The notes beneath the pieces are model-generated. The model searched no databases. It was not told the origin of the DNA and worked only from the letters and a program-made list of their open reading frames with translations. A program made the translations under genes and the position numbers. Shown here piece after piece: positions 1-13,163 of a stretch of 64,000 bases of DNA; the first letter of the stretch is position 1, and each line of letters opens with the position of its first letter. The stretch comes from Hydnum rufescens UP504 (lineage: Eukaryota > Basidiomycota > Agaricomycetes > Cantharellales > Hydnaceae). The stretch spans positions 155,804 through 219,803 of the forward strand of contig MU128988.1 of the NCBI GenBank assembly GCA_014904985.1, in the 5' to 3' direction.

Positions 1-560
1 CCAGGGTTCTTATATCCACTATATCCGTCACTGTCCATTCAAAATATTGAATTGGGAATGAAGTACATCCAAAAATTTTTTTGCCCATCCAGCAGAATCA
101 CTGGGCCCGGCAGTGAGGACTTGATGCAGGCTAGTTAGTACTGTACTTAGGACCCCACACACCAATAGGTGGGCTGTCGGGACTGCCCATTCAGTCTCGG
201 GCGACATCAACCACTCAAATTTTCTCTATAAGTCCTGCTGCATATGATCTCCACCAAAAATTTCTTCTAAGTCCATCCATAACGTCCAGGGGGCTTTCTT
301 AGTTCTGTTTCAAATCAAACTATGAATGATATTTTTCATGATGAGGGACAAGTGGGATTTCTAAGTACAGCAGTAGGGTTGTAGGTAAGGAATATGAGGC
401 AAAAAGATCACTAAGGATAGTGAATGAAATCATAACGCCACAGGACATAAGGGGGGGAATCCAACTGTTGCACTCTCTACCGCGCTCAATTGTGGCAAGC
501 TGACAAAACTTCGCAAGGCATATTCTGCCCTAAACACTTAAAACATCGGCTGCGGAAACC
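1..560. other. Non-coding stretch with dispersed-repeat fragment
   Basis: No reading frame here looks like a real gene. Positions about 57-93 (GAAGTACATCCAAA, then CATCCAG) match a segment at about 20444-20480, which marks both as fragments of one dispersed repeat. The rest has no recognisable structure. Confidence 0.4.
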
Positions 561-632
561 CCAAGGAGATCAGCAGAAGCACGGATTAAGCAGAGAATGT
601 AGGTCGTCACTCATGTTACCTACTGGTATGTT

Positions 633-790
633 CTGCAAATAGAGGTGACGCGCTGAGGACTGTTTCCGCAAATAGATGTGATGCGCTGAAGACTGTTTCC
701 ATGAGTAGATGTGATGCACCAAGGACTGTTTCCGCAAATAGATGTGATGGGTGAGGACCATTTCTGCAGATAGATGCAATGGCCTGAGGG
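633..790. repeat. Tandem repeat, period about 33-34 bp, about 5 copies
   Basis: Units containing GCAAATAGATGTGATG followed by GAGGACTGTTTC start near 633, 667, 701, 733 and 766. Copies differ by point changes. Frames that stay open here only reflect a period that is often a multiple of three. Confidence 0.75.
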
Positions 791-848
791 GGAGGGCAAA
801 GGATCAGCGAAAATCCGACATAGTAATCTACATACTTGCACATATTAA

Positions 849-1060
849 TACCAATCTGGGTCATACGAGACCAAGCCCCATGTACTATCAATCCGGGTCA
901 TACGGACCAAGCCCCATGTAGTACCATCTGGGTCATATGGGACCATGCCCCATGTAATACCAATCGGGTCATATGGGGCCAAGCTGCATGTAATACCGAT
1001 CTGGGTCATACAGGTCCAAGTCTCATGTAGTACCAATCTGGGTCATATGGGACTGAACTG
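849..1060. repeat. Tandem repeat, period about 37 bp, about 6 copies
   Basis: The core CCAATCTGGGTCATA followed by CCAAGCCCCATGTA recurs at about 851, 889, 924, 961, 998 and 1033 with substitutions and one- or two-base indels. It directly follows the 33-bp array. No coding role is apparent. Confidence 0.8.
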
Positions 1061-2800
1061 TTGCATGAGCCAGTGTCGATCTGCAGCATCATATTCTGGG
1101 ACCATCCCAAGCAGGGTACATACACATCGATGAAAGTGTCACTTGATGGATTTAGAGGCATTGACTGAACACCGAGGATGGGCCTCTCTCGAGGCATCGT
1201 CACTTGGTTGATCGGCTGCTGAGTGTTCAATATGTTATCAGAGTTGCTGACTAGGCTTTCGAGAATGGGGTTTCATATGGTGTGGAGGGGCTCCTGTTGT
1301 GTCGCAGCTGCCGAGTTCCGCAGATGAGACAAGTCCTAAGCCGTCAAAGGGGTGTCATAGTCAAAAGTTGTTTGGAAAAGCAAAAGAAAAAGATGTATGA
1401 TTTTTCAAGCATGTTGACATGTAGCTAGGGAAAAACAATTCTGGGCTGCTGATATCACTGAGCAAGGTAGGAGCCAAGTATTCGTGGACTGCAAGACTGC
1501 CATGGGACTATCTCCCTTTCAGCATGAACAAAAACGAATGAATGAGAGCGGTGGACTTGCGTGGATGGTGTTGCGGAAGTCGCTGAATATTCAACATCAT
1601 TCTGATATTCGACATGAAGCTACAGTATCTACTTGCTTGTACATATGTACAAAAAGAAAAGAAAAGAATAGGGCATACAGAAAAACCAAGAATTCATGGC
1701 TTGAGCAAACATCCATTAAGCACCCATGTCATATCTGTGATTGCAGCATGCCAGGCATCAGAGGCAGGACTATCATTGCTTGAGGTGAGCTTGTGTCCCC
1801 ACCACCCCAATGACATAACAAAGGAAATTATGCCCATTGATTCTCCACTGACTTTGAGAACTGACCAAGATCCAGATCCTCCCATAATGAGGCATCCGTC
1901 TTCATCATGTTTGTGCAAATCGGCTGTTGATGAATGAGTCATTTGGCAAGGCACTGAAGTGGTTTGTTGAGAAATCATGACTCTTGGAAATAGAGCCCGA
2001 CATGAACCCAAAATGGGATTGGGATGTGGATGAGGAGGATACCCCTAGCATAGAGGCAGCAGCACCTGCCACTGAGGATGTAGTTGCAGACTCTACAATG
2101 AAAGATAGAGGTGATTAGTATACCATACATGTCTGAGACACATGGCCTCGCTTACTGTATTTAGCTTCCAAGAACTTCATATATGATGGCAAGACTGTCC
2201 CAGTACATGCTGGGTACTGATGGGCCAGATAATCCATCGATACCTCTCCCTTGTTAGCAGTTCCCACATGGATCCTATGATAGAGAGATTGAGTACCAAG
2301 TTAGTATTGGGAAACATTATCTGACAAGAAAACAGCATACTGAGATATGAAGAGATCCTGAGTAAACGGATTAGGGCCGCCAACGAAAAGTGAAGCCAAT
2401 ACTCCCATTTCTTCACAGAATTTGGTTATCGTGGCTTTGAGCCTCAGAAACATGGTCTTGAAAACTCTGCGAAGTTATGGGCTGATGTTACTTGAGGATC
2501 AAAGCACCTTGGACCACCGTATATCAGGACCTTCTTAGGTACCAAATCCCAGGCACTTTTTGGTACCTAGGGAGGCCCTCCCGCCATGGGGCCCAATTGG
2601 GCCAAATACCCCATATTGGCCAGACCAAGTTGGGCCCCAATGGGGCCCCAGTTTCTGAACTTCATGCCTGCAACATGCACCAACCTATACATATACTTAT
2701 GGCAAGGGTAGACTTATAGCATTAAGAAGTTACTATAGGCAAGTTAGTGAGAAACATGAGACTAAGTTAAAGGTGCATAAGGGCATCAACCCGAGAGGAG
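1061..2800. other. Intergenic region without a supported gene
   Basis: Short frames on both strands have no family resemblance. The only structure noticed is an 11-bp inverted repeat (TAGGTACCAAA at 2536-2546, its complement at 2559-2569) in a segment rich in GGGGCCC-type runs at about 2570-2660. The region lies downstream of gene B-L on the minus strand. Confidence 0.35.
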
Positions 2801-2812
2801 CATGACACTAAG

Positions 2813-5324
2813 TCAACACTGTTGAAATGATGTAGATAATCCAAGGCTGTCAAGTCCCCAGGTAACATCCATAGAATTACATGCAACCCCATTCTCATAG
2901 TTGAGACCATCTGACATGGTACTGGGACCTCCAAAATCATGCATGCCAATCTCCACATGTCCTTGTTGGTGCCCCATTGAAAACCCAAATAGGTCATCAG
3001 GTTGTGCAGTTCCAGGATAATCACTGTGTTGTAGGGTAGAAGTCTGATGGAGCGGAATCATGTCAGCATTGCGGTCCATGGTTCCATTCACGGATCCAGG
3101 ATATGCATTGAAGGTATTATCAAACAAGGCAGGATCGAAATATGATAAGTCCACTCCTCTCCAGTCTGTCCTTGGGAGGTCAATCAGTGGAGGTGGAGGG
3201 GCTGAGGTGACACCAGAGACAGAGGGAGAGGCTTGTGAGTTGGAAAAACGAGGCCGGGGCTTTGGTTGTGGTTGCAGTTCATTTCCAAGATGTACCTTGG
3301 AGGGCCCAGAGGGGTCACTCTCTACAGCATTGTCACTTTCACTGTTGATATAGGCACTAGAGAGCAGTGTCGACTTCTGCTTTCCTTTGGCCCTCTTGGT
3401 CCCCTTCCTTAGATCTGATGACAACTCTCGTATCTTCTTTGTCACCCCACTGTCAACGAGACTATCACTGGCATTCCTTCACTTAGCACCACCACCTGAG
3501 CTCCCTCCAGCAACCTTCTTGGAGGCAGCATCCCTGGCCCCCTTCAGCGATAGTATCACGTCCCCATTGTGATCAACAATCAATGGGATATCTGATGCAT
3601 CCCCCTCTGGCCAATCATCAAGGCTGCTGAGTGTAACCTTCCTCTCAGGATTGGTATCCTGAAGTGCGAAGTATAAGGCCTTCCAATGTGACGTTCCATA
3701 GTGATCACTATACTCAGAACCGAAGTTTGGAAACTGGGCATTGGGCAAAAAATTCCTGAGTACAAGCTTGTGCTCGATTAGAATCTTTGCCAAGTTCGTC
3801 CATGGGAAGACCGAAAATTCCACGTATGGCTTGAATAGGGCAGCAAGCATGCCCTTGACGGCTGTCTGGGTCTTGTAGATGTCTGGGACTCCTCAGCTGT
3901 AAACTCGCGCAATGCCTCGTGCTGAGAACGTTTCGAAAGAATGAAATGATATATATCAGAAATCTTGGCAGCCATCAAGAATTTGGCATTAAACCATTTG
4001 GACATCTCGATAGATCCCAGGTGGCATTCATTTTGTGCATGAGCAGCAGGGGATGCAGTGTTACCGCTAACCATAATAAATATCGCATGCACATCCATGG
4101 TGCAAGCCATTGCATATCATGTGTCCATTTTTCCTTCTGAGCAGACATAATCCGAGTGATATCCCCTCCTGACTGTGCAATCTGTTTCGCAGCAGCAGCC
4201 TTCACACCATCATGTTCCACGATGAGCCTTGTGGCTTCTGCTGCCCAAGTATCAGAGTCCTCACCTCCAAAAGACTTGATGAGCTTAAGGTATGCCAGCC
4301 GAACCACATTACTTGTGTATTCAGAGGCAGAGACTGTGTATAAGATTGTCAGCACAAGAACGGCCATGTAAATGTGGGTAGGCATACCTGAAGAATCGAG
4401 GTTTGGATTTGACTGGCAATACGAAGACTGGAAGGCATTCCACGCATTTCCATTTTGCTGGAATTTCGATGGGGCTGCCACCAAGGCAATGCGCCTAACG
4501 GATTCAGGACTTCGTTTCCACTCTTTTGCCTTTGCATCCAAGTCCACAAGGAACTCAATACATTGGTTTTGAGCCCAGGCTACCTGTTCAGCACTGAACC
4601 GCCCACCAAGGTGCATGCCCTCATTATCATCAACATGATCGGGATCCATGTTACAAGTATTGTCGAGAGTAGTCTGAGTGGTCAAATGTGGCGATGAGAA
4701 TGAGGGTGGAGGGGGCGACTGAGGAAGCAAAACAGGAGGGGAAGGTGATGTACGAGAGGACGAGGGTGGAGGTGAAAAGCCATGCGCTTGTGTGCTCTGG
4801 GACTCGGCCCGATGCTGGAGGGACAGAGACATACTCAACTGATGAGGAGTACCTTGCTGCCCCACAGATACATGTGAGTTCGGATTCGAAGGATGAGTCG
4901 ACCACGAATCAATTTCGATGACAAGATGCAATGGTCGCTGAGTTGCATCATCATCAGCTCCATCACGAGATTGGGTATCACTCCTGGCACCCTGAGAGAC
5001 ACTGGATTCCCCCTGAGGCACCGTGGGCCCAGCTCCAATCCTGGCGCGAGACTTGGGATCTTTCAATGTAGTAGGTGGGTCTGCATCTTCTTCGTCAGAC
5101 TTGGAAGAGGTCTCAGGGGGATCAATAGAGCGTGTTTTTTGAGGGACTCTAGACTTGGGGCCAATCTTGGGTGGAGCTTTGGTGCGAGATTTAGAAGCCA
5201 AGGCCTTGGTACTTCTGGTATTAGAATGATGAGAGTGAAGGGTGGAGAGCTTCGGGGAGACTTCAAGTTCTGGTGACTGGGTAATGAGCATAGGGTTTGA
5301 GCGAGTCCGCTGGCCATTCATCAT
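2813..5324 (-). pseudogene. Gene B-L: decayed copy of the B-family protein
   Basis: This gene reads leftward from the ATG at 5322-5324. Its product starts with a basic Ser/Pro/Thr-rich region, then a segment with GGRFSAEQVAWAQNQ and, after about 60 residues, NAWNAFQ. The same two motifs occur in the same order in gene B-R at 40.9-43.7 kb. A 54-nt intron (4387-4334, GTATGC...ACAG) follows NAWNAFQ at the same place as an intron in B-R. Downstream similarity (FPWTNL...NFGSE...HWKAL against MPWSSI...TFGSD...HWRLL in B-R) moves through three frames, so there are at least two frameshifts, near 4110 and near 3890. An in-frame TGA at about 3481-3479 separates the lysine-rich C-terminal part. No described domain is recognised; GRFS...NAWNxFQ may be a helical DNA-binding region, which is inference. 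Undetected introns could explain one frame change, but the TGA and the alignment favour a pseudogene. Confidence 0.6.
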
Positions 5325-5830
5325 GATTAAGCAGTAGCTGTGAGTATGAACAGCAACTGTAATAAATTGTGAGGGAGCTTAAAAAGCCTGAATCACAGCT
5401 ATGCAAAGATATTGTGACTCGGGGAGAAGTCCTACAGGCTGAATACAAGTATGCAAGGTAGATGTACAGTCACCAGTCAAACAAAAGCTGCCAGTTATGG
5501 AGACGAGAGAGCGAGATGAGAGAGCGGGAGACAAGAGAATGGCGAGATGAGAGAGACATGAGAGAACGAGACAAGAGAACGAGATGATAATCACTTTACT
5601 GGGCCCACAAATACGCACAGTAACGGATCAAGCACATAGCCTAAAAAGCACTCCAATGCAAGGCTGAGTACTTCTTCAACTACGCGGGCGGTGTAAGTGT
5701 TCGACGACTCGACACTGGCAGATGCCGAATAGCATTGCAACTGTATAGGAATAAACTTTACACCGTATATGGTATTAACTTTACTTTATTATGAATACAC
5801 AAAGGAAAAGAATGTGGAGAAGGACGAAAA
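5325..5830. other. A-L/B-L intergenic spacer with purine-rich tract
   Basis: This 506-bp spacer separates the end of A-L from the start of B-L on the minus strand and would hold the B-L promoter. Positions about 5500-5590 repeat GAGA-type words (GAGATGAGAGAG, GACAAGAGAACGAG), so the B-L sense strand is pyrimidine-rich here. No TATA element can be assigned with confidence. Confidence 0.4.
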
Positions 5831-7214
5831 TTACGAGGCTGAGGACTCAGCAGGTTTGGAGTATTCGGGGTGCTCAAGGTTCAAATCCAATTTGATATGC
5901 CAAACAGGAGGAGACTTCGCAAATCCAAAGGATTCATCTGGAAGTAGATTGGGTGCCCAAGTGGTGCTGTGACCCTCATTTACCAACCGACAGATCCGAC
6001 GAATAATGGCATCAACAGGTCCTGAGGTAGGCCACATCATTGTCACGAACCCAACACTCATCACACGATTGCTATGGGCATGGATCATCATCTCCATTCG
6101 ATGAAGATGAAGATCAACAGTTTGGATGGGCAATTGGGTGAGCCGGGCAACCAACCATGCAGTGTCAAATTCGACGACTTGGAGGCGACGTAAGCGCTGG
6201 TCCCTAGGTATTAATGGACCAACGATTGGCGGATACTGGTCATAGTTGAGGAAGTACTCCCCGTATCGAGACCTAGAATCTTTGTCCTTAATCAAAGGAG
6301 GTGCTATCACCAAAAGATTGTCCAGTTCCTGCTGGCTGCGAGCATGAGCATATACCTGATCGATATATTCTAAATCCCTCAACCCAGTGTAACGCTCAGA
6401 TGGCGCATGCGAAGCATCGATCGTGACAGTCGTGACCTCGGCCGCACGAGTTGCAGCCCATCCCTCCAAAGTCACCTTCAGCTCATCGCGTGGGCGGCTC
6501 CATTTGAACAGAAGCTGAATCGAAACCTTGCCCTTCTTGCATTCCGTGCGAGCTGCAATCACCTGTGGGTACAGAGCCAGCCATACGTCAGGTGTTTGGA
6601 AGCCTTCTGGAACAGGGCCCAGAGAGATGATGACCAATGGCCCACTGGGATGGGGGAGTAAAGCATCCCCGACACCGCTGCCTGTGGCTGAGGCATCAGA
6701 ACATTAGGGCGGGTCCACTAAGTGCATTGAGCAAACGACCAATTATAACGGGGTCGTATGGTGTCGCCTGGGCTGCCACCTGTTGCTGAGGCACCAAGAC
6801 ATTAGCGGCGGACCCACTAACTGCACTGGCCCAAGATCCGTGACCCTGGCCAGCAGGATGCACAGGCATAGGACCACCACGACCTTGAAGACCCCGATCC
6901 CCAAAAGGACCACCTTGCCGCTGATAATTCCCCTGCCCTTGAGAACTTCCCTGCCCCTCACTATGATGGGCAGAAAGTTCTGGCACCAATGCGCCTCTCC
7001 CTCTCTGTACAATGGGCATCGAATGCCCATAATGCCTCACGGAAGTTGAAGCTGGCTGGGGGTGTGGTGCAGGCCAATATGATGTGCTTGATGGACCCCT
7101 AGGATGTGGAAGGGATTGGGGACCCCCTGTACAGTTCCTGTACCTGTGATCACGAGGATCACACATATGGGACCGAGGGGATTGAGTTTGAGTCCGATTT
7201 TGAGGGAAATGGAG

Positions 7215-7560
7215 ACGAGACGGGGAGTGTGGGTGAGAGCGGGGATCAGAATGAGGCCGAGAGCAAGATTGAGATCAAGAGCGAGAGCGATATTGCGGGG
7301 AGTGGGTGCGATATTGAGGGGAGTGGGTGTGATATTGCGGGGAGCAGGTGTGATTTCGTGGGGAGCGGGTGTGATATTGCGGAGAATGGGTGCAAGGATG
7401 AGAATGGGTGCAAGGACAAGAGTGGGAGCAAGGATGAGAACGGGAGTGAGGACAAGAGTGGGAGCGAGGATGAGAATGGGAGCAAGGATGAGAACAGGAG
7501 TGAGGATGAGAATGGGAATGAGAAGAGTGAGAAGAGTGAGAGTGAGGGTGATCGTCTGAC
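7215..7560. repeat. Purine-rich minisatellite inside gene A-L
   Basis: Two sub-arrays occur: units like GTGATATTGCGGGGAGCGGG at about 7285-7390, and units like GGATGAGAATGGGAGCAA (about 18 bp) at about 7390-7545. All three minus-strand frames are nearly free of stops because of the composition. One of them is a Ser/His-rich repeat, which may be the real reading in A-L. This is the low-complexity middle of the A protein. Confidence 0.7.
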
Positions 7561-7689
7561 CTAGAGTTGCCTGGAGACCCCAAGCATGAATGATAAGCAC
7601 TTTGTCCTGGTACCACAGAACACTCGAGACAAAAGGATAGTACTCACTATCTACCCTCTTATGAGCCCTCTGCTCCTCATCATGGTCCA

Positions 7690-8080
7690 GACATTGAGGG
7701 GGGGTCAGCATGTGAGGACTTGGTTTGCAGGGTGGGGGCATCAACTCGTGAGGTGGAGAAGTCAATCACGAGGGGGGGGTCAACCACAAGGCAGGGGGTC
7801 AACTCACGAGGCGGGGGGTCAACTCATGAGTGTAGGGAGTCAATTCACGAGGTGGGGGAGGGGTCAACTCGCAAAGGGGGGGGGTGTCACCTCACGAGGC
7901 GGGGAGTCAATTTGCGAGGGGGGGGCATCAACTCATGAGGCGGGGAGTCAATTCGCGAGGTGGGAGGGGGTCAACTCACAAGGGGGGGAGTCAACTTGCG
8001 AGGCGGGGGGGTCAACTCGCAAAGGGGGGGAGTCAACTCGTGAGGTGGGGGGTCAACTTGCAAGGTGCGAGTGTCGATTT
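7690..8080. repeat. G-rich minisatellite (GGGGGGTCAACTC type) inside gene A-L
   Basis: Repeats of about 20-30 bp follow the pattern GGGTCAACTCACGAGGCGGG with runs of 5-9 G. On the A-L sense strand this would give Pro/Leu/Thr-rich peptides. The G-run blocks could form four-stranded DNA. Variable run lengths make sequencing or assembly errors likely, so frame calls here are unsafe. Confidence 0.75.
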
Positions 8081-10399
8081 CTGAGGAGGTGTTGGTTCCC
8101 AAGGAGGCGTCGGTTCCCAAGGAGGGGATGTCGGCATGCGAGGGGGCATAGGCACGTGGGGACATGGTGTTGGTATGCGAGGAGGGGTGTAGACTCACAA
8201 TGGGGCGTAGGAACGCGAGGTGGTGTCGGTGCACGAGGTGGAGGTGGAGGTGTGCTAGGAGGGGGTATCAGGACACGAAGGGGAGATCTTGAAGGGGGAT
8301 GATGGGACAAGGCAGCCTGATGAGTGCTTGGATGTGCACTTGCCAAGCCTGAGCTAGTGCTAGCTCCAAGAGTCTCATCAACATCCCAACCATAATGCCT
8401 TGCTCGTGCCTGAAGCTTCTTCTCCTTCCGAATCACATTCGCTTGCACATTGCAAGGATCCCTCCATTCTATAATGAGGCATGCATCAAAAGGGCTGAGA
8501 GATTTTGCCTTTTTGCCCTGGGCAGCTGCCCGCCGACGCTTTATATCGAGTAGAGCCTCCTCGTCACCATTATGGGCTCGCTTCATCAACTGGTGAGCGC
8601 CTCTTGCATCTTATTGGCAGCCTCCTTCGCTTTCCTCTTCTTTGCAGTTGCAATGACAACCTGTTGATCGTACTCTGCATCTGTCTCGCCTCTTATAGGC
8701 TGAACATGTACGGGCGAATCGGAACCTGAACTTTCATCCTCAGGATCCGAATCCGTGAGCTTTCCGAGAATATCTCCGTCCCTGTCACAGAATGATCCCC
8801 GGAAGCACGAACTGGAGTAAAAGGACTGTAGCCGAAGGTACTCTTCAGGCGATACATCATAGATGGATTAGGAGTTAGAGAACCAGTCCCAAGAATCGGA
8901 GAATCATTCCCGATAACGTAGTGCAGGACTATATCTTCCATGGGTTCATCAGGAAGGACTCCAGGATAACGACGAGGGGCAATGATCCAAGGATCAGGAC
9001 AGTTGTGCTCCATGAGGAGCCGGACATAAACGTTGTGAGCGACCATCTTCCTTTTGGCTTCATCTGGGATGCCACTGGACTGATTGCCATCAGGAGAATT
9101 GCGACGAAGGCCATGCATAAGCTTAACATCTATGCCACGCTGTCCGAGCCAGATACCCCACACAGGGACTCCATGATGGAGGAGGTCTTGGAGCCAAGGA
9201 CCTTCCGTTGAATGGACATACACGGCACCCATTAGATCGTCATCCACACCAAAATAAGCACGGGGTCTGAATTTTCAGAGACCATGCGATCAATACACCA
9301 GTGCATCATCATATGTGCAAAGGTGCCATATTCGTATGCAACCCGAATGTAATCCATAACGAGCCCACGCAACGCGTCGAAATCCTTGTAAGTGTATGAT
9401 AGCAAATGAACGTCGAAAAAAGAGGCATTGCGGATGATTTCCGGTCGAATGGGAAGGATCACATTACTCAGAGCGCCCTGGAGTCCTACAGCTTGACCAG
9501 CCGAACACCACTTTCTAAAGCGATCATATCGAGCGGAGACAAAGATCTCTAAGTGTCACCGATACTGGTTAACTAGCTTGACACCAACATTGGGAACCCG
9601 TACAATATCTGCTTCAGCTGGGGGGAGGGGTCGGAAGGTTGACGTGAGATGTAAGCGAGATACGGCATCTGGGTTGAATACAACATCGGCGACCTGCGTA
9701 AAATCGAAGATGGGGGCCATACACGCGTCCTTGTGGGTAGATATGTAATGGCGAGAATAAAAAGCCTGTTCCCTGCCGTAAAGTTCAGGGGTGAAGTCGA
9801 GTGGGCACTGTAATGAGAGCTGGAAGGGTCGTGGCTATTTGTGAACATGACCGCCCACTCCACCCGTGTGATGGCGGAATGTAAAGAATCATGATCGTGC
9901 CCATCATCATGTGGAACGCCCTGCACAGAGCCAAAATCTGTTTGTAAGTCAGAAAATTTCGTCGTCGAGCATAACATGTTCTACCCAAACTCACTGTTCT
10001 TTGAACGGTCGGACCATGCCATATAATCCGGAGTATCCATGTGCGCATTAGAGAACTCCGGCGCATCTCCCAAATTCCCTAGGGAGTCGATCCACGTTAC
10101 AGGCTTGAGCTTGGCGGGGCCCTCACCCGCCACTGCACCGGAGGTGGCAGCAAGTGAGGATGCACTGGCCAGAAACGTCGGATCGCCAGCAAAAACACCC
10201 CTTGCCGTGCGACCAATGGAAACAGGTGCGCTGTGGGATGAAGAGGCAGCCACAGGGGACATGACATATGACTTGAGATATTTGGATCCGCAGAATCTCC
10301 GCCCTCTCTCATCGAAGTATGTACATCTCACATGGATCTCCTGCTCTCACTTCACATTTGACTCACTTTATCTTTGCACTTTGGCTGTTTCTCCCCATT

Positions 10400-12400
10400 G
10401 ATGAAGGAGGTTTAGGGCTCCTGGTACGTCCTTGCACGCTTATTACTGAGATTAAAAATGCCACTGACACGGATAACAGCTATCCCAAATAGCAGCTATC
10501 ATCAGCCGTCGGGTTTTTGACCTCAACCCCCAGTCATTCAATGGTCCCAGTCAGTTAATGTTCGATCCTTCAAGTCAGTCTTTTGGCTCTGGTGGAACTG
10601 TGACTTTCGACTCTCATCCTCCCCTCGACAATCGTCATGCGGACGAGAGGCCCCGCAATAATTTCCACCTGCAACAGCACCTCCATTACCCATCTCCATG
10701 CTGCCTGCGTCTCGTGTTTTTTCACCCCTTCACAACGCCCGCTCACGCACACGATCCCCTCGGTGCTGCAGCAGCCTTTCACGCAACAGCAGTGGCCACA
10801 ATCTTGCCATCAACCACTACCACCAATGATCACCCCATCTCCCTGTCAAATCCCCGCGTCCCGACGTCGTTCATATGATCAAATGATTGACCCGATCCCG
10901 TATCTATGCTCACTGCCCTACCCCAGCTCTCAGCAGCAGTTCCACCACATCCGATTCTTCCGCTTCTCCCTCGCCCACAAGATCGTCTTTTTCTCCCGAT
11001 GTTCCCTTTGCCTACTCCCAGCCATCTCCAGAAAGCACTGACAAGCCTACCATGTCCTCTGTCGATATTTCGGGCCAGTCTTCTCTCAGCCAGCACACCC
11101 CTCCCAATGCCTCCTCCAACGGCGCAACAGATCACGACATCCTCCGAACCTGACAGTGGCCTCGCCCGTTCTACCCGACCAGCATCCCTCTATCGAACCC
11201 TGGGACCCAAAAACTACCCCACTCAACCAAGTCGCGCCCATCAAGTTCTTCCTCTGAAGCTAGGTTGACCCCAGCATTCGAAAACAAGGCATGTAATGCC
11301 TTCGATAAATCACACTGGTTCGACCAACTCTAGCCTGCTTTTTCTGTCAACAATGCAAGATTGCCTGTCCTCTGCCCCTGACACAGAAGACCTTTCTTGT
11401 GAGTAAGTACTCTTCCTCTACTGGCCACTAGTATCAATCCATTAATTTTGCAACTCTTTGTAGACAATGCGTGAGTCGCAATCAATCGTGCGTGTATCTT
11501 ACGCACACTCATTGTGATCTTCCAAAAGACAAACCTGTGAAGAAATTTATGGACAGAGGACATCTGTAACATGGGCCAAGGACCCTCACCGCCTTTTATA
11601 AGTTTTCGTGACACATGCCCAGTTCACAGTACAATGGTTTCACAAGCTGCTCTAGAGAAACTGACTACTGGGCTCATTGTTATACATGTCATAATTGTAC
11701 ACAATTTCAGGAAATACATACACCATTCATCATTTATGCCTTGACTTCTATCCTCTTTAAATGTATGAAAAGCAGAAAAATGGCCAAACTGGGGGCAATG
11801 CTTGAAATAATTTAGACAATCCCCATATATCACCCCACTGTCCCAACTGCATGAGTCGGGATTGGTGCTTGTCACTGCTACCGATTACATAATCGAGACC
11901 TGCGATGATGAAAAGAATGATGAAACAATACCAGAGGTGTGTCCTTGTACCACGTCTTCAGCACTTTGACAAGTTCTTTTAGTTTATCAGACATGGGAGT
12001 TCCTTATCAATTTTACAAAGTGATGTGGATCAGTGGCAATGGTCAAAGTCATTCTTGTAAGGTCTCATGTGGCAAGTCTGGTGATCACTGAATTAAAGTA
12101 CCATGGTGGCATTTTTGGCGACAAACTATATGAGCTCTGACCCCACGTCAACTAAACATGGGCATGGTCAGCCCCATAAATATGACTCTCTGGATCTCAA
12201 AAGAGAGGCCAAGAATGCCCAAAGAAGAGCATGATATGCACTATCACGAAGGTCTTTACTCAAATTATTATACTATTTAACTACATGGGTTAATTAAAGT
12301 ACTAGCACAGCCCTGGCCATAAGATGATATGCTAAAAACCCACGAAGCTCGTGTAATAATTGATGCTACTGCATGAGCTTCCTGCGATAGCATATTATTA
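10400..12400. other. Region with only weak coding signals
   Basis: The plus strand at about 10887-11153 reads as a Ser/Pro/Thr-rich peptide, and 11335-11500 shows a cysteine cluster (CQQCKIAC, then QCVSRNQSC) either side of an intron-like segment (GTGAGT at 11399, TTGTAG ending at 11463). This recalls a fungal Zn2Cys6-like pattern, but spacing and phase do not fit. Beyond 11650 no gene, RNA or repeat is seen. It may be the eroded end of a mobile-element gene. Confidence 0.25.
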
Positions 12401-12415
12401 CTAATATTCATTAAA

Positions 12416-12446
<31 letters not shown>

Positions 12447-13163
12447 TATTATCTATATTGCTACATACATCCAGTGAGCCAAATGGCTCACCCACAGTAG
12501 CACAGAAAGAGCGGCTCTCGACACTCCTTCTGTGCTACTAGAACAAAACGAAATCTTACACTATCACACCCACTGCAGCGGGTGTGGTTCTCACATGGTA
12601 CTCATCCGCTGGCATTCCATTTGTTGGGTCATCGTTCACTGCGGTTTTGTTTGCCAGGTTTGGGGATTGAGGTCGTACAGGCATGGGTGCAGGTTGTAGC
12701 CTAGGATAAACAATATGTTAGCTACAACTTAAAGCAGCGCAAAAAGAGCAGCCTTTGCTGCTCTTTTTGCGCTACTGTAACACAGAAGTCCAAAAATAAA
12801 ATAACATACCTCACCTGCCAAAACAGGTGTGGTTCATATGCCCATTGTTGGCTGGGGTTCCACATGGGGGGACCCCATTTCACGGTTTCATTTGTGGGGT
12901 TTAGCTTCGCGGGCTTCGTTTGCCAGGTTTGGGTCGCGGGGCTTCATTTGCTGGTTTGGGGTCGCGGGGCTTCATTCTCCAGGTTTGGGGTCATGGGTTT
13001 CACTCGGCGGGTTTCAGGTGGCAGGTTTGGTGTTGGGGGTCCAAGATCTAGAAAAGTAAACACGTTAGTTAAACATTAAAGCATTGCAAGAAGAGCAGCA
13101 TATGCTGCTCTTCTTGTGCCACAAAAATGAAAATAAAAAATAAAAAAAATCTCATCTTAGAGT

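Larger units (their letters stand above)
5831..10331 (-). pseudogene. Gene A-L: large A-family gene, disrupted
   Basis: Read leftward from 10331, the product begins YFDERGRRFCGSKYLKSY. An intron starts at about 9996 (GTGAGT) and ends near 9940 (TTACAAACAG). A coherent segment follows (ISTHKDACMAPIFDFTQV, later NVGVKLVNQYR), then an in-frame TGA near 9556, then LLSYTYKDFDALRGL, a C-run frameshift near 9245, and HHGVPVWGIWLGQ. A KKRKAKEAANK stretch and a Pro/Ser/His-rich low-complexity centre (about 6.7-8.3 kb, built on minisatellites) follow. The 268-residue C-terminal frame (6637-5831; DQVYAHARSQQELDNLL, then NYDQYPP) aligns with the C-terminus of A-R at 39.3-40.0 kb (DLYYASVVYDRARSSEERD, then EHDLYP). 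Several frame changes besides one good intron indicate a pseudogene. Family function unknown. It sits directly upstream of B-L, as A-R does of B-R. Confidence 0.55.

Noticed and set aside
7104..7564. Plus-strand Arg/Gly- and Glu/Asp-rich ORFs
   Set aside because: They arise from a purine-rich minisatellite inside the minus-strand gene A-L.
7586..8302. Plus-strand Gly-rich ORF of 238 codons
   Set aside because: It is the shadow of a G-run minisatellite; homology lies on the other strand.
10558..11268. Secreted or transcription-factor gene on the plus strand
   Set aside because: Frames overlap without a consistent one; the cysteine cluster spacing does not fit Zn2Cys6, so it is kept only as a weak region.
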